In this document: positions 34,865 to 46,529 of the stretch, in pieces
How the letters are laid out: each line of letters begins with the position of its first letter
How positions within the stretch are numbered: position 1 is the first letter of the stretch
DNA from: Phocoena phocoena
Lineage: Eukaryota > Chordata > Mammalia > Artiodactyla > Phocoenidae
Assembly: GCF_963924675.1 (NCBI RefSeq)
Contig: NC_089236.1
Span: forward strand, 61,465,306 to 61,529,305
Reading direction: 5' to 3'
Length of the DNA stretch: 64,000 nt
The notes under the pieces: model-generated
Database searches by the model: none
What the model saw: the letters and a program-made list of their open reading frames with translations, nothing else
What the model was told of the DNA's origin: nothing
Position numbers and translations under genes: made by a program

Positions 34865-37800
34865 CATGAGATAAACTAAAAAAATGTAAAATTTTAGGTT
34901 TTAGTGAAGTCACAATTATTTAGAGTAGAAGTAGGATTGAAATAAAGTGACATTAGTAAATGGGTACTCGAAATTATGATTATGGAAGAGTTTCTCTTTC
35001 AGGAAATAACAAGAACTAAGGAGTATGGCAATGGAGAATCAGTGATTGTGATTAAGTGGAAGACAATATTCATGGAAAAGAGATTAAGGGGTAGGATGTC
35101 CTGGTATTGCAAAGATGAATTAATTGATTATTAAATTCATCAATAATTATGATAGGACTAATTCTTGGAAATAGCGATGCTGAGCCAAAAGCTAAATTTT
35201 TTAAGGAATTAGTGGGTGCTGCCTAGTAGTAAATTCTAATGATATTCAGTGCTGTGTGTTTTTAGAGGAAAGGAGAGAGAATGATCTGGATATTTTAAGA
35301 AGAGGTCCAGTTGGGATAAATTAGTTACCACTTGAAACATTGGCAAGGGATGCAACATTTTAAGGGAAATCCTGGTTTCATTTAGAATAAAAAGGGAGGA
35401 AGCATTGAATAAGTAAAAGGATATAACTGTAAACTATGATCATTTTGAGAGATAATATTGGGAGGATTTCAACAGCTAGAGGGGAATGGAACATGTGATG
35501 GAAAGTAGACGTACAGAGCTACATGGAGTTATAGGATATGGTGCAGGAAATGACTTGAACACCCTAGGTTCCTTGTGGTGACTCATGTAAACAGGTATTC
35601 AAGGCATAAATAGATTAGATCTGATTGTATAAGGCAGGTGTTAAACTATTATTTCATTTTTAAATGTACGATTTACACACACACATACACATTTCTGAGT
35701 ATATTTTACAGAGTATTGCTGCTTGTCATGTAATTTCCCTGGGTGCTGGGTGTTAAGTTAGATTGATATCATGTTTTTCTATATGAGTTTCTATATGCTT
35801 AAATGTTTTTCAGCATGTGTTTATCATCAGAAATTAACATAATATACAACAGCTTGGATACAGATCCACAGTTTGTATAGAATATGATAATGCGTAAAAA
35901 ATAAAATTGTTCAGATTTCCTTTCCTGGATTTGTTGAAATAACTGAAGACAGTGTTTAATAGGGGACTATTTTAAAAGTTATTTCCAAATCAGCTATTGG
36001 AAGAATGCATTCTTAGCTTTTAATTAAAAAGAAAGTGAAATTATTTTTAAAAACATACCCAAAAAGGACTAGGTTTGTAACTGGAAGAAATTCAGGGTTA
36101 CTCTTTTGCAAATAAACTGAGCTCAGTTTACCTCTTTTGGTTAACAAGGATAAAAGCCCTCCACTCAGAACATGATTTATATAGAGTTCCATAATAAAAC
36201 ATATTATTCAAGGCCCTACTTGAACTTTAAGTGATTTATTAGACTAGATATAAAACTGGGTTAATGAATCATGGCTAGGTGGAGTCTTGGGGTCTTCAAA
36301 ATTAATGGTAAATATGACAGAGCTTTAAAATGAAAAGATATATAAACCATCTAATCTTTAATGGCAGTTTATATCCCTGCAATGCCTATATGTTCTGCAT
36401 TAATTCCTACTTTCATTCTGAGAGCAGTATTGTTAAGCTTGTAAGAATTGGTTGCTATCAGAACTGGAACGAATGATTGAATGCATGAAGAAATGAATTA
36501 AAGCAGTTACCTTCCAATCCATTATTGCAGTTATAATTTCAGTATGATATGCTATGATTATGCAAACATAGGAAATATACAAGATACAAAACATGGCTTT
36601 CATGGAAGCATTGTTCCTGAAATTTATTACTGATTTCCCCGGCTGTGTAACAACTCTATAAATAATGGAGGGATGATATAATCTGACAAACTTTATAATA
36701 TAAATCATGTGCTAATTGTACTACTTTTGCTCTGTTTATTTCTTTCATTCCCTTATTTAACAAGGATTTCTGTTTAATAATAGAAATATAAAACTATTTA
36801 AAATGAATTTAACTGTAACCATTTAATATAATCTATTGTTGGCATAATTAGTCATGGATTACTATAAATAATACTTGACTTTGATAAGAGTAGCCAATGA
36901 ATCAAAACATGGTCATATGAATATTATTTTTTCTAATCAAAAATAAGTAGATATTATAAACTTACTGACTCTTTTATTTAAAGGATAATATAACTACCTA
37001 GTTGGAAAAGCCATGTTATTTAATTTACTTTTCGTTTCCCTAGTTTCTTAAGATAAATATGTGTAGAACATGTGCAGTAATATCCAGTAGACTAGCCTAG
37101 CATGTCATTACTCCCATTGTTTTACAATGTAAAGAATTTGAATTAGTATAGTGAATGTTAAAAGAGTCCTACTGAGAGAAGGAATTTAAGCACAGCAAGC
37201 AATCCAGGCCAAATGGATAAACCCCTGCTGACATTTTCAAACCTGAGCCAGAATCCAAGGAGGGTGTTAGTACCAAATCACCTAATTCACACTTATTTAT
37301 GATGCCAGATATTCATTTTTCTTAGCCTTTGTGATAATGAAATGTTCTTGTGTTTTTGTTGGAGGATTAATCTTATGTTTGTCAGTTACTGATTATTCTT
37401 CCTTCATATTAAAACTTTCTGAATATTTTATAAAACAATAATCACCAAACAACAATGAAAACCTATGCAGAACTAAGTTGGAATGTTTATATTGTGTTCT
37501 AGAAAAATTTCCAAGTAACTTAAACTCTTATTTTCTTTCCTGATTATCCAGGGTATCATGTAAAAAATACTAGTTATATCAGTTCTTTTTTTCCCCTCTG
37601 TTTACCTCAATCTCACAGTCCAGTGGGCTCATGGTTGGAAAACATATTTTAAATACATATATTAATATGTATTAATACAATGTTTATTAAATATGTATAA
37701 CATATTGACACACAATGAACAGTACAATGAATTATAAAGGTTTTTTACTTCACTCTTCTTGTGATATCTACTTTTAAAATGGAACCTGAAATCTTATCAA

Positions 37801-38599
37801 TAGAATTCATGAACTATGAAAATTAGAAGAAAAACTATTTTCTAGATGAGAGTTCTAAAGTTTCCTCTCTAATCACATTATGTACTTAGTTATTAATTTG
37901 ATGATGAAAATAATAAGTGTTTCTAATCCTCAAATATCTCATTTCTTCCATTCAACTAATGGCATAAATGGCTAAATTAAAATATATTTTACATGTATAC
38001 TTTATGATATGTACATATCATCAATTATTAGTAGAGACTATAATGTAGTAGATAATTAATAAAAAGCATACTGACATTTTGAGAACATTATTTTACTACT
38101 TTCAAGTACACTTTGTTATTTGTTTATTTACAGTAAGTTTGGTATATAACAACAATTGTAAAGGAACACAGTAGTCTGAACCATCCTCTTAGAATGCGTG
38201 GATACATCCAGAGAAACTACTTGGTGTGAAATTTTAAATTCCTACATTAGTAAAATGCAGCAAATGGATCAAGCGATTTTTACTCTATCTTAAAATAGAC
38301 CTAGAGACAGAAGAGTAATATAGTCATGTATTTTCAATTATTACTATAAGTTCAGTTAAATAGATTAATATTATGAACTACTAATTTTTTTCCTCAGGGC
38401 ATTAGGCTATCTAAATTCTTTCATTGTCAATTGAAAAGTAAACACCATTTTAAATATGATATTCCTTTAATTCTCTGTCACTAATAGGTTTTTTGGTTTG
38501 TTTGTTTTCCATTTTATTTCTCCCCTACCTTAGCTTTTCTCACTCTTGCTTTGGATGGTGTGCAATGCCATCTAATGTTAAATGATAATCTTCAAGTCT
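34865..38599. other. Unique AT-rich sequence, 3.7 kb, with a possible conserved block
   Basis: No exon or transposon was recognised. The block 36100-37270 is free of visible repeats and rich in homeodomain/POU-like words (for example 'gattatgcaaac' near 36556 and 'ggcataattagtcatgg' near 36841). This makes it a speculative candidate for a conserved regulatory region. The frame at 36433-36708 (minus) has no domain. Confidence 0.35.
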
Positions 38600-39250
38600 A
38601 TCAAATTAACTAATTGGTTTTCTAATTTTGATAACATACAATGTCCTGTCCAACCAAGGTTTCAGTCACATCAAAGTAAATCTGCAGTACAGCTTGAGAC
38701 AGAGAAGCCTTGAGGTTTAGCTTTCCTGACTGCTTACTGTGTTGTGTATGGATCCCCCAAACAGTTGAAAGTCCCACTGGGTGGTATTCTGGAGTATAAA
38801 AGCATGGAGACACAGAGGCAGCACTCAGCAAAGGGAACACAAGTGAACCACCTGGGCCAGGACAATAGAGCCAATCTCAGAAGGACAACAGATCAAAGCT
38901 AAGAGCTGTTAAACTGGTTAAATCACCAGGAAGAATTACTGTACTGGGTTCCAACCAAGCTCAGTGAACCAGATCATGGTTAATACCCACTAATAACTTT
39001 GAGCACCCTTAGCCTGGTCAACACCAGAAAAACAGAGGATTCAAATGAAAGACCATGTAGAACCACACAGAGCCATGTAGATCGAAAGAAACCCTCCCCA
39101 AATCATGAGGCAGTATGAGTCCTTATTTACCTTATCATCAAGAGACCATCAAGCTCCACAGAGAGGAGCTGTGGACAGTGGTGTGGATGAAACTCTGAGA
39201 AACTTATCATTTTTACCTAGGAAGATTATGTTACTTAAAGGGCTTTAAAC
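38600..39250 (+). other. Unclassified block with a TATA-box-like site; LTR or promoter?
   Basis: The block is GC-richer than its flanks. 'tataaaag' at 38795-38802 sits about 30 bp upstream of a 'cactcagc' stretch (38822) that resembles an initiator. The 72-codon minus-strand frame over it (38622-38840) is featureless. Known LTRs often show this layout, but I recognise neither a TG...CA boundary nor a family. A unique promoter for a non-coding transcript cannot be excluded. Confidence 0.3.
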
Positions 39251-39525
39251 CTAATTACATTGATGATGATGAACTACACTGAATGAAACTGCTTTTCCAT
39301 TGTTGATAACTTTTGAAGGAGGACTAATCAGTTATAAACAAAACAGCATAGCTCCATTTTCTTGCACTTCAGAGCTGTACTTGAATATATTTTATGATAC
39401 CACTATATATCGATATGCTATACTGATCATATCTTTCAAATGTGGCAGAATTAATTTAGATGCTAAAGGAGAACAATCATGGCAAGTACATTTCATCATT
39501 TAGTGAAGACTCAAGTATAAGGACC

Positions 39526-39650
39526 TAATTACATGGACACAAGCAGTGACTACACTGTTAATATGTATTATATATAATATATAACTATATATGTACATGT
39601 ATAAAATAATAATATAATGTGTAGGGAGATAATTACATGGACACAAGCAG
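39526..39650. repeat. Local direct duplication, 104-bp offset
   Basis: A 21-bp block beginning 'taattacatggacacaag' is identical at 39526-39546 and 39630-39650. Similarity continues weakly into 'tgactacact' / 'ctactacatt'. TA-rich sequence lies between. Confidence 0.85.
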
Positions 39651-39671
39651 CTACTACATTACTACATCTTG

Positions 39672-39698
39672 ATATATATATATACATGTGTGTGTGTG

Positions 39699-39748
<50 letters not shown>
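39672..39748. repeat. Compound (TA)n(TG)n(TA)n(CA)n microsatellite
   Basis: Alternating purine-pyrimidine sequence throughout, about 77 bp. The TG and CA blocks are inverted complements and could fold or form Z-DNA. Confidence 0.95.
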
Positions 39749-39751
<3 letters not shown>

Positions 39752-41380
39752 TCTAACCAAAATAATCATCATCCGTTTCTATACATGTTAGACTGCTCTA
39801 TGCTTAATGAGATATAGAGTCTATTTGTAAGCTAATGCACATATTTATTTTTAGTCCTTTGTTATTCAAATAGGTACTTCAAAATAACTTGTCTTATTCT
39901 ATTATTTATCTTAATTCTTTTTAGGAAAGATTTCAACACATTTCCTGTTTTGTATTTATTGCCACTACAAAAAATTAATAACCTTAATATGACTCACAAG
40001 AGAACACAAATATTGTGCACAAGCATTCAGAAAGTGCAAGTTTAATCATGAATAATTTAAGGAGACCTAGAGAAACTAACTTCTGCTTCTTGTTTGTGAG
40101 CTTAGACTAATTTGATTTGAAATTAGAAATGTCCTCATTACTGTGGTACACAGAAACTTCTGAGTATATGGAATGATGGGGGCAGATAGTAGCAGTAACC
40201 GTAACAGGCTTATCAACAATAAGATACTTTTTCATTGCCATTCCCCAGAGATGAAAAGTTTCAAGCATATACATCTATCTGTACATACATACGATGGTAT
40301 ATAAAATATAGACATGTAAATTATTATGTCATCTATCTATCAGTTTATCTCTCTATCCAATAAGTAATTGAACACTGCACAAAGTCGGTGGGAAAATGAA
40401 AGAATATGGCCCTGTTATTGATGAAGCTCATAAGTTATTCACAAAGTAAAAAGATATGCCTACAAGAAGGAGTAGAAAATGATGTACGAGATTATAGAAT
40501 AAAGAACATATTGTTGGAGTTGTACCATAGTATTTCAAATAAAGGATAATAAAATAAAACTTAAAGGGGGATAAGTAAACATCATGGATAATTTAGTTTA
40601 TACTCATTTTTTCTTTATAGATAACTGAAGGTTATGAACATATGTACACTTTTGCCTCCTCATGTTAACACATCCCTCTTCCTTCTTGCTGGGTGATTAT
40701 TTCTACTAAGTTACTTACTATATCTGTAGGCATTAATATTCTTTAAGTGTTTACTCTTTCAATACAAGGAACGTTAGGGTCTAGGAGTTGTAGTAGGAAG
40801 GTCGTTCCTATTTCTTTGGGTAATTTTTCTAATTATAAACATTTTTATTACTTCTTTATGAAACATAAAGTCATGATTTTCCCATTAAAAATATATTTAA
40901 AATATTGCTTAGGTTTTTGGACAAGTAGTCTTCAAGAGAAGACTTATTTTTATCAAGGATCTTTTGCAAAACGCTGATTAAACAAGTGCTAGGTTCAAAT
41001 GATTTCATATAATATAAACCTTCGCAAGCATTAAAATTCTGAAATATAATTTGGGAAAGGAAATTCTACCTATTTCAGAGTCAGCTAAAAACCATAAAAT
41101 ATGAATCAAGGAAAATAATATCAATTACATATCTTTCATTTGCAGAAAGTTAAGATATGCCATAACAACCTCAAACAGCTGTAAAATCCATCCGTATGTG
41201 TCTCAGAAAGTTATATGATTTCTAGATATATATGTTAATTAGTTTGTGAAATAGTCTAAAAGTAATTACAGAAAAATAAATACAAAACCAAATATATATT
41301 TACAATTAAGTGAACTAAAAATATGTTTTGGTTTATTAATCTTTTTATTTTACTTTCAAGGGCTAATAAACTAGAGCATT
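39749..41380. other. Unique AT-rich sequence
   Basis: No supported feature was found. Confidence 0.5.
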
Positions 41381-41618
41381 AACTACATATTTTATTTTAT
41401 TTTATTTTTTTTGCGGTACGCGGGCCTCTCACTGTTGTGGCCTCTCCCATTGCGGAGCACAGGCTCCGGACGCGCAGGCCCAGCGGCCATGGCTCATGGG
41501 CCCAGCTGCTCTGCGGCATGTGGGATCTTCTCGGACCGGGGCACGAACCTGTGTCCCCTGCATCGGCAGGCGGACTCTCAACCACTGCGCCACCAGGTAA
41601 GCCCAACTACATATTTTA
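41381..41618 (-). mobile_element. CHR-type SINE (short form) with perfect TSD
   Basis: The body is at 41395-41604 on the minus strand. The 14-bp duplication 'aactacatatttta' is perfect at 41381-41394 and 41605-41618. The tail shows as 'ttttattttattttttttg'-like sequence, followed by 'gcggtacgcgggcctctcac'. The head reads 'gggcttacctggtggcgcag' on the minus strand, one change from the other copies. Confidence 0.93.
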
Positions 41619-42310
41619 GAGTAAGAAATATTATTTAAGCTAACTGTATAATTTAATGACATTTCAGTCTTGCTTGTAGTTTCCAATTTCTTCATCTGTA
41701 AAATATGTATAACAATTTCCTGCCTGAAAATAACTGTAGCTTAGGTTTGCATGGTAGTAAATACATCATTCTAGTCATTGCCAATTTGCTCTTTTTCATA
41801 TTTATGCTTATTTGAAGGCATCTGATGATATTTTAATTGAAGTTTGATTACAGTTATTTTTGCACTTGATAAAGTACATAAAAATAAAATATTCATTTAA
41901 AAGATCGTTTTTGTTGGAGTCGCTTGAGTTGTGTGCCCTTATCATTTACATTTTACAGGTATGTACTTGCTTTGCTTGTAAGAATGAAAAGTTATTCCAA
42001 ATGATTTAGCTGAATCTTTTTTGAGACAACAATGCAGTCAAAAAGTTATGTATTTACCTATTAAGAGAGGTTTTTATACTGTATTATGGAAGTTTTGAGG
42101 AGCACAGATTTATTCACCCAATTCTTGAAAAAGGCAACTGACAGAGAATAGTTACACTTAATTGGGACATAACATGATATGTAAAAGTTTGAGAGTGTTT
42201 ATTAACCTCAATTAACTTAGTGCTAAGTAACTTAAGTAGCTTAATCTTGAGCAATTTATCATTGATAACCTCAGTTATTTCACATACAAAGCTATTCATC
42301 ATGTACAGAT
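41619..42310. other. Unique AT-rich sequence
   Basis: No supported feature was found. Confidence 0.5.
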
Positions 42311-43208
42311 TGTGATGGTTAACTTTATGTGTCATCTTTACTGTGCCACAGAATGCCCAGAGAGCTGGGTAAACATTTTTTTCCAGGTTTGTCTATGAGA
42401 GTATTTCTGAAAGAGATTAGCATTTGAATTGGTGGGCTGAATAAAGCAGATGGTCCTCCCCAATGTGGGCATTGCCCAATCCATTGAGTGGCCTGAATAG
42501 AACAAAAAGGTGGGGAAGACTGAATTATCTCTGCCTAACTGCTGAGCTGGATATCAATCATCTCCTGCCTTTGGCACTCCTGTTTCTTAGGGCTTTAGAT
42601 TCAGACTGGAATCTATACCATCAGCTGTCTCTTAGGCCTTCAAACTACATCAGTAGCTTTCCTGGGTCTCCAGCTTGCAGATGGTGGACTGTGGGACTTC
42701 TCTGCCTCCATATTCATGTGAGATAATACCTTATGATAAATATCTTATAATCTTCAGCTATCTGACTATAGAGCATTCCTATGAAACCTTTCGTAAGTGA
42801 AATGACATAAAGCAAAGAAACAATTATCTTAGGACATATCTTGTTATTGGATGAACAAAATAAATGGAGCTAAAGCACAGATGCTCTCAGAGTTTAAAGC
42901 TATGGCAACTTGATGCTGAGATACTGAGTACTAGTTCCCAGAGAAGGAGCTTCACAGTGCCACTTTCACTGCTCAGGGGATATGTTGCCTCTAAAATCCG
43001 TCACTGCAAAACAAATGCTAAACACTATTTCACATTTTACCTTTTCTGTAAAATCAAAAATCTTCTGATTTCTTTCAGTTAGTGAAAACAGGTACTAATG
43101 TAAGTCTTTCATAAAAGCGAAGTCGTGTAAAGTGAACTTTCAAAAAGTAGGGGATACCAGTATATATAACCTATTGATTCTGTTTCGCTGGAGAACCTTA
43201 CTAATACA
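42311..43208 (+). repeat. LTR-like interspersed repeat split by a DNA transposon
   Basis: The left part (42311-42750) has 'tgatggttaactttatgtgt', 'gagagctgggtaaacatt', 'gattagcatttgaattggtg', 'cctgaatagaacaaaaaggt' and 'tttcctgggtctccagcttg'. The right part (43161-43208) is its normal end: 'gattctgtttcgctggagaa' then 'ccttactaataca'. The 'ctaataca' end is shared with MaLR-type LTRs. The two parts are collinear, so 42751-43160 is an insertion. A frame of 87 codons (42463-42726) is chance. Confidence 0.7.
42751..43160. mobile_element. Pogo/Tigger-like MITE nested in the LTR-like repeat
   Basis: The terminal parts are rough inverted complements: 'cctatgaaacctttcgtaag' at the left, and 'tctttcataaaagcgaag' with 'gtgaactttcaaaaagtagg' then 'ggatacc' at the right. 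'agttagtgaaaacaggtact' matches a remembered mammalian MITE whose end is 'aggtatcccc...'. No transposase is present. TA-rich flanks fit a TA target. Confidence 0.65.
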
Positions 43209-43668
43209 CAGGTACAGCTTCCATATTTAGGATATCAAAATTTTTTTCATATAGGCTTATTTATAACACTTACAAAGGTTTTCATAATCAATCCATGCAA
43301 AATTATTACTAGATTGTTATTTAGCACACCCAATCTTTCTACATGAAATATGTGTAAAATTTTGAAAACAAAAGTGAAATTATTGTTTTATGAAATGACC
43401 ATAATAGCTAAGACTTGGCAAAGTCAGAAACCGTATCATGGCTCTACATCGTGGAAGTGAATCTGTTTCTACAAACTATTTCATATATGCTGATTAAATT
43501 ACATTTGCTTTAACAATGAAAAATACTACATGAAGAACAATCACTTTTTCATTGACACCATGATATTCCCTGCATTAAAATTTTGGAATAAAACATATTT
43601 ACTTTTTTAATTGAAAAAAATTTTGGAATAAACAGCCCTTGAATTTTTATCATCTCTAGTTTTAAACC
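43209..43668. other. Unique AT-rich sequence
   Basis: A 16-bp word, 'aaaattttggaataaa', occurs twice (about 43578 and 43617), suggesting a small duplication. Nothing else is supported. Confidence 0.5.
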
Positions 43669-44161
43669 TGCCCATTTCCCTGAAGGAAACCATAATATAC
43701 CACCCCAAAATATGACATAAAAATTGACATATTGATAAAATCATTTTGAGCTGAAGGCATCAAATACATTAAAAACTTTCCCCCTTCTACCTAAGACAAG
43801 ACATAAATCCTTCTTTTACTGGAGATAGCCTCTTATTAGCCCAGAGATAGCACCAGAAAAATCTGCAAGCAAAACTTACTCCATTAGTTTCCTCCCATAT
43901 ATTTAGTTTCCCATTTGCTGCCCAAGGAAGCCTGGACTGCTACGTTGTCCTATCATTTCTCTATGAATTTATTGTTCTTTTTTTAAAGAAGCTATATAAG
44001 TTGGAATTCTCAGCCACAACTTTGAGTTACCTTTTTATTAAGGTTTTTTCTTGTGTGATATGTGCTGCACACATTAATAAGCTGTTTGGGTTTTTGTTGT
44101 TGTTGCTAATCTATCTTTTTGTTACAGAGTCCCAGCTGAGAACCTAGATGAAAAGAGGTCA
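43669..44161 (+). repeat. Solo ERV1-like LTR
   Basis: Landmarks in order: 'ctgaaggaaaccataatata', 'acattaaaaactttccccct', 'cctcttattagcccagagat', 'gcaagcaaaacttactccat', and 'tttgctgcccaaggaagcct'. A TATA box follows ('agctatataagttggaa', about 43990), then 'tgctgcacacattaataagc' (polyadenylation region) and 'acagagtcccagctgagaac', ending near 'aggtca'. I recognise the pattern from endogenous-retrovirus LTRs. No gag, pol or env remnant was seen beside it. Boundaries are approximate. Confidence 0.65.
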
Positions 44162-45703
44162 AGTTTTCTTTGTATAGAATTAAATAGGGGACAAGGTTCA
44201 TTTCTATAAATACAGATATCAAATTGATCTAACATAATTTATTGAAAAAACACCATGTGCATATAAAAAAAAATCTAGCAAAGGGACAGATATGCAATAT
44301 TCATAACTTTGAAATCTCAACAATATATTGTCTTCCATTAAATTGTCTCTAGATGTGATGCTATACCAATCAAAATTTTAGAATTGTGTGTGTATATTCC
44401 TGTGTGTGCGTGTGTGTGTGTGTGTAAATGGACAAGATATTTTTTAAATGTTTATGAAATTCTGCAAGGTACATAGTTAAGAGAATCTTGAAGGAAAGTT
44501 AAGGTTTAAAGGTTTACCTCTTTGTTGCTAGTATATAGAAAATAGTGATTTTTTTTTGTGTTGCACTTAAATCCAATGACCTCACTAAATATACTTATTA
44601 AATCTAGTTAGTTGTTTTTAATGAGGAATATGTTTCTAGATACCAAAAAAATCAACTGTGAGTAATGAAAGTTTTACTTTTTCTTTTCCAAACTTTAAAA
44701 CTCTTTTTATTGCTTTATTGCAATTGTTAGGACCTCCAGTACAATGTGAATAAAGCAGGAGAAATGGATGTCATTATTTTTGCTTCTAATATCAAGGGAA
44801 AGGTGGTTCAAAATTTTACCCTGAATAGGATGTCAGCTGTATTTTAAAAAATTACCCATAATCAATTAAGGGAGTTCTCTCTCTTCCATTTTATTCTTAC
44901 TTTGAGAGTTTTTAGGTTTTTTTTTTTTTTAATAATGCACATGTGTTGAATTTTAGCAAATGCTTTTCTGTATATATTGAGATGATCATACGATTCTTTG
45001 CTTTTATTCTGTTTGTCTATTATGTTGGTTGATTTTAAAGTGTAAAACTATGCTTGCATTTCCTAAATATACTATATGAATATAAGAAGTATCATCTTAT
45101 AATTTTCTTTTATTGCAATGCCCCTATCTGGTATTTGTAAAATGATTATGCCACTCTCTTACAAAAAGTTGAGAAACATGTTTTTTCCCTTTTTTTCTCT
45201 TTTATCTAAGTGATGTGAAGATTAACGTTTCTTACATTAAGGTTTGTAAGATATCACCAGTGATACCATTCTGTAGTTAAACATATCCAATGTCTTCTTA
45301 ATTTCAGATGTATTTTTTAAGTTCTAGATGCACATTTAATTGTTTTTTTAGACATTAGAATTCTGTTGAAATTTTCCATCTTGTCTATTTTGTTCATTTT
45401 TTTCTTTGCCTTATTTAGCATATTAATCACAGTTAATTTAAAAGTCTTGCCAGCTACCTTCAATAGCTTGATGGCTTTGAGTTTTTTTCTACTGTTTTAG
45501 TTTTTCTCACTTAAATATCAGTAACAGTTTTCTGCCTCTTCACATATCTATTAACTGTTTTCTCCTACTCTGGACCTTGTATGTAATAGAATTTTAGTGA
45601 CTTCAGAAAGAGGAACTCTTTTCCATAGAAGGTTGGGTGAGGCCAGATCACATTAATCCACTAAGAACTTAGCAAACACTGGACTGGTTCACAGCTTTAG
45701 TGT

Positions 45704-45706
<3 letters not shown>
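44162..45706 (-). mobile_element. Old L1M-type fragments, antisense
   Basis: Antisense ORF2 words are spread along it: 'ctctttgttgctagtatata' (44518), 'gaatatgtttctagatacca' (44627), 'gggaaaggtggttcaaaatt' (44798), 'gaattttagcaaatgctttt' (44949). From about 45300 it is ORF1/5'-region-like ('tccatcttgtctattttgtt'). It is heavily diverged, and joins between pieces are unclear. A TG run lies at about 44400-44425. Confidence 0.6.

Positions 45707-45737
<31 letters not shown>
45707..45737. repeat. (TA)n microsatellite
   Basis: An uninterrupted TA run of 31 bp. Confidence 0.95.
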
Positions 45738-45739
<2 letters not shown>

Positions 45740-46529
45740 GATTCTTGTGCATTGATCTCTCTCTTTGTCTCTCTGTCTCTATCTCTTGCTATAGCCCTGA
45801 CAAACTGAAGAAATCAGTCTGTCAGAATTTTTGTACTTAGTTCTTACTCTCTGCCCCACATATATTGAAAATGTGACAAATGCATTGCAAAGGGAGGCCA
45901 GCCACAAGTTTGTAGCACACTGCTTTCCCCTAACAGGTTCTCATCTGTAGCTTGGTGAAATGCTGAGAAATGTTACTCAATCTTTCTGCTTCCAGCAGAA
46001 GCCCCCTGCCCTTCTTATCCCCAGCCTCCTGCCTCTTCTGAGAATTCAGCAAATATCCTGTGGGACAAGCTAGCTGTGTATTTTGGGGATATTTCATTTC
46101 CCCATTTGTAATGACCACCCCATACAACTACAAAAGTTCTGTAGCTTTATCTTTCCTACAATAAAGGCCTTCTGCCCTGACCACATTCAGAATTAACAAA
46201 TATCCCTAGGGAAGTAAAAGGTCAAAGATTCTCAGCTCACCCTGGAAGAAATCATTCATCTCCAGAATTTTAATTACTTTTTTATTACTTCTACCACTCA
46301 CCATTCCTTTTATCTATATTATTATTTGACAATCTATCTGGTATATGTCATTTAATCTATAAAACAAAGACTTTTTTTCAGTAAAACAACTCTATGTATT
46401 ATGATATTCACAGATATTTTATTAGAAATATTACACTATCATTCCAAATATAAACTTCCCTTAAGATTACGTTTTGCTGCTCCTAAGATTTTTATTTTTT
46501 TAATACCTGCTATACTTTCCAATGGATTG
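45738..46529. other. Unclassified sequence
   Basis: A CT-rich patch occurs at 45758-45790. The part to about 46250 may still belong to old L1 5' sequence or another repeat, but no landmark is firm. The minus-strand frame at 45930-46127 is featureless. Confidence 0.4.

Noticed and set aside
35114..35141. Hairpin with 8-bp arms ('gatgaatt' / 'aattcatc')
   Set aside because: Expected by chance at this length in AT-rich DNA. No terminator function applies in a mammal.
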